Source: Candidatus Woesearchaeota archaeon
GTDB lineage: Archaea > Nanobdellota > Nanobdellia > CSSed11-243R1
Direction of reading: 5' to 3'
DNA length: 6,529 bases
NCBI GenBank assembly: GCA_007133845.1
Contig: SLLY01000011.1
Coordinates: forward strand, 1 to 6,529
This document shows positions 5,949-6,529 of the stretch, in pieces (positions within the stretch are counted from its first letter, which is position 1; each line of letters begins with the position of its first letter). A model generated the notes under the pieces. The model was not told the origin of the DNA. It ran no database searches and saw only the letters and a list, made by a program, of their open reading frames with translations. Made by a program: the position numbers and the translations under genes.

Positions 5949-6529
5949 ATGTGGATATTGGAAGATTATTTAAAACGTAAAAGATTATTAAATAATATGG
6001 AAAAAGAACTCCATGTTAATGAAAAAATATTTTTGAAAAGACATCCACACCCTATAAATTATCTTTCGGGATATCTTTTTTCTATTTTCATTTTGATTGT
6101 AGGATTATTAATTAATTTATTTGTTCAAATCGAATTTTTTATTATCGATTCAATTTTAATATCTATTTCATTAGTTATGGTAGGAATTATATCCATACTC
6201 ATAGTGGAATTGATTAGAAGAGCGCATAAATATTACATTACAAATCAGAGAGTTGTAGATTATTATAGATTATTAAAAAAATATTCGAAATCTGTTTCGT
6301 ATGATAGAATTCAAGATGTTAAAGTAAAACAAACTTTATTGGAAAGAATTTTTAAAATAGGCACTGTAAAGATTAGTACTGCTGGAACTAGTGAGAAAGA
6401 AATTATTTGGAAAGGTATAAAAGAGCCTATAAAAATAAAGAGAAATATAATTAGTGTCTTGAATAGAGTTATGCAAAAACCATTTGCAAATCAAAAAAAT
6501 AAAATGACACAGAATCCAAATCAAAACTA
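5949..6529 (+). CDS. Membrane protein with bacterial-PH-like (bPH2/DUF304, YdbS-type) domain, cut by window edge
   Basis: The 193 codons in the window are open to the right edge. Layout: a charged N-terminal helix (1-30, rich in Lys, Arg and Glu), two hydrophobic segments likely to be transmembrane helices (about 38-59 and 65-88) forming a hairpin, then a soluble domain (about 92-172). That domain shows the bPH2 pattern: HKYYITNQRVV (93-103), SYDRIQDVKVKQTLLERIF (117-135), KIGTVKISTAGT (136-147). It ends in a polar Asn/Gln/Lys tail from about 178. Proteins of this family sit in the cytoplasmic membrane, but their biochemical role is generally unknown. It begins 9 bp after pyrG, so it is probably co-transcribed. 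ATG 5949 gives the longest frame; ATG 5997 (Met17) is possible, and neither has a Shine-Dalgarno. No functional link to CTP synthesis is evident. Confidence 0.85.
   Translation, partial: MWILEDYLKRKRLLNNMEKELHVNEKIFLKRHPHPINYLSGYLFSIFILIVGLLINLFVQIEFFIIDSILISISLVMVGIISILIVELIRRAHKYYITNQRVVDYYRLLKKYSKSVSYDRIQDVKVKQTLLERIFKIGTVKISTAGTSEKEIIWKGIKEPIKIKRNIISVLNRVMQKPFANQKNKMTQNPNQN

Noticed and set aside
6256..6273. Direct repeat TAGATTAT twice within 18 bp
   Set aside because: It encodes the DYYRLL stretch of the bPH2 protein in AT-rich codons; only two copies, no array structure.
6336..6524. 62-codon minus-strand frame near the right edge resembling a small hydrophobic protein
   Set aside because: It is the complement of the bPH2 domain coding region, which shows clear family motifs on the plus strand.
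1..6529. CRISPR array, insertion sequence, tRNA/rRNA gene, toxin-antitoxin pair or phage module
   Set aside because: No repeat-spacer pattern, transposase, terminal inverted repeats, tRNA-like cloverleaf or phage-type protein could be seen; nearly all sequence is occupied by the six genes listed.

Overview
The window looks archaeal, from an AT-rich genome (roughly one third G+C by eye). Three translation genes on the minus strand encode archaeal-type proteins: ribosomal protein S10, EF-1A with the GHVDHGKST and DAPGH motifs, and EF-2 with the HRGPAQ diphthamide-site motif. The promoters also look archaeal (BRE/TATA-like boxes), and at least one plus-strand gene appears to be leaderless. The compact layout, AT richness and small membrane/hypothetical genes would suit a DPANN-type archaeon, but that placement is inference and could be wrong.

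Minus strand, read right to left: fusA/aEF-2 (3832-1652), tuf/aEF-1A (1574-309), then rpsJ/S10 (264 to beyond the left edge). This is the distal part of the archaeal 'str' cluster (rps12-rps7-fusA-tuf-rpsJ). The usual upstream neighbours rps7 and rps12 are missing: fusA starts at a divergent promoter region of about 100 bp. All three genes have a good Shine-Dalgarno sequence, and fusA uses a TTG start. Between tuf and rpsJ, a perfect 9-bp hairpin holds the tuf stop codon in its loop and is followed by T-rich tracts, so it may be a terminator or attenuator.

Plus strand: an unrecognised 126-residue protein (3935-4315), then pyrG/CTP synthase (4338-5939), then a two-helix membrane protein with a bacterial-PH-like (bPH2/DUF304) domain (5949 to beyond the right edge). 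Gaps are 22 and 9 bp, so the three are probably co-transcribed. None has a Shine-Dalgarno sequence, and the first has a TATA box at the spacing expected for a leaderless mRNA.

Functionally the left half is elongation machinery: EF-1A delivers aminoacyl-tRNA, EF-2 translocates, and S10 belongs to the 30S subunit. The right half makes CTP from UTP and adds an unknown membrane function. I found no CRISPR array, insertion sequence, tRNA, rRNA or toxin-antitoxin pair, and no convincing new multi-gene system. The best leads are the tuf-rpsJ hairpin, the substitutions in the CTP synthase nucleotide site, the cysteine cluster around the EF-2 P-loop, and the unknown gene in front of pyrG. No gene-free stretch exceeds about 105 bp.
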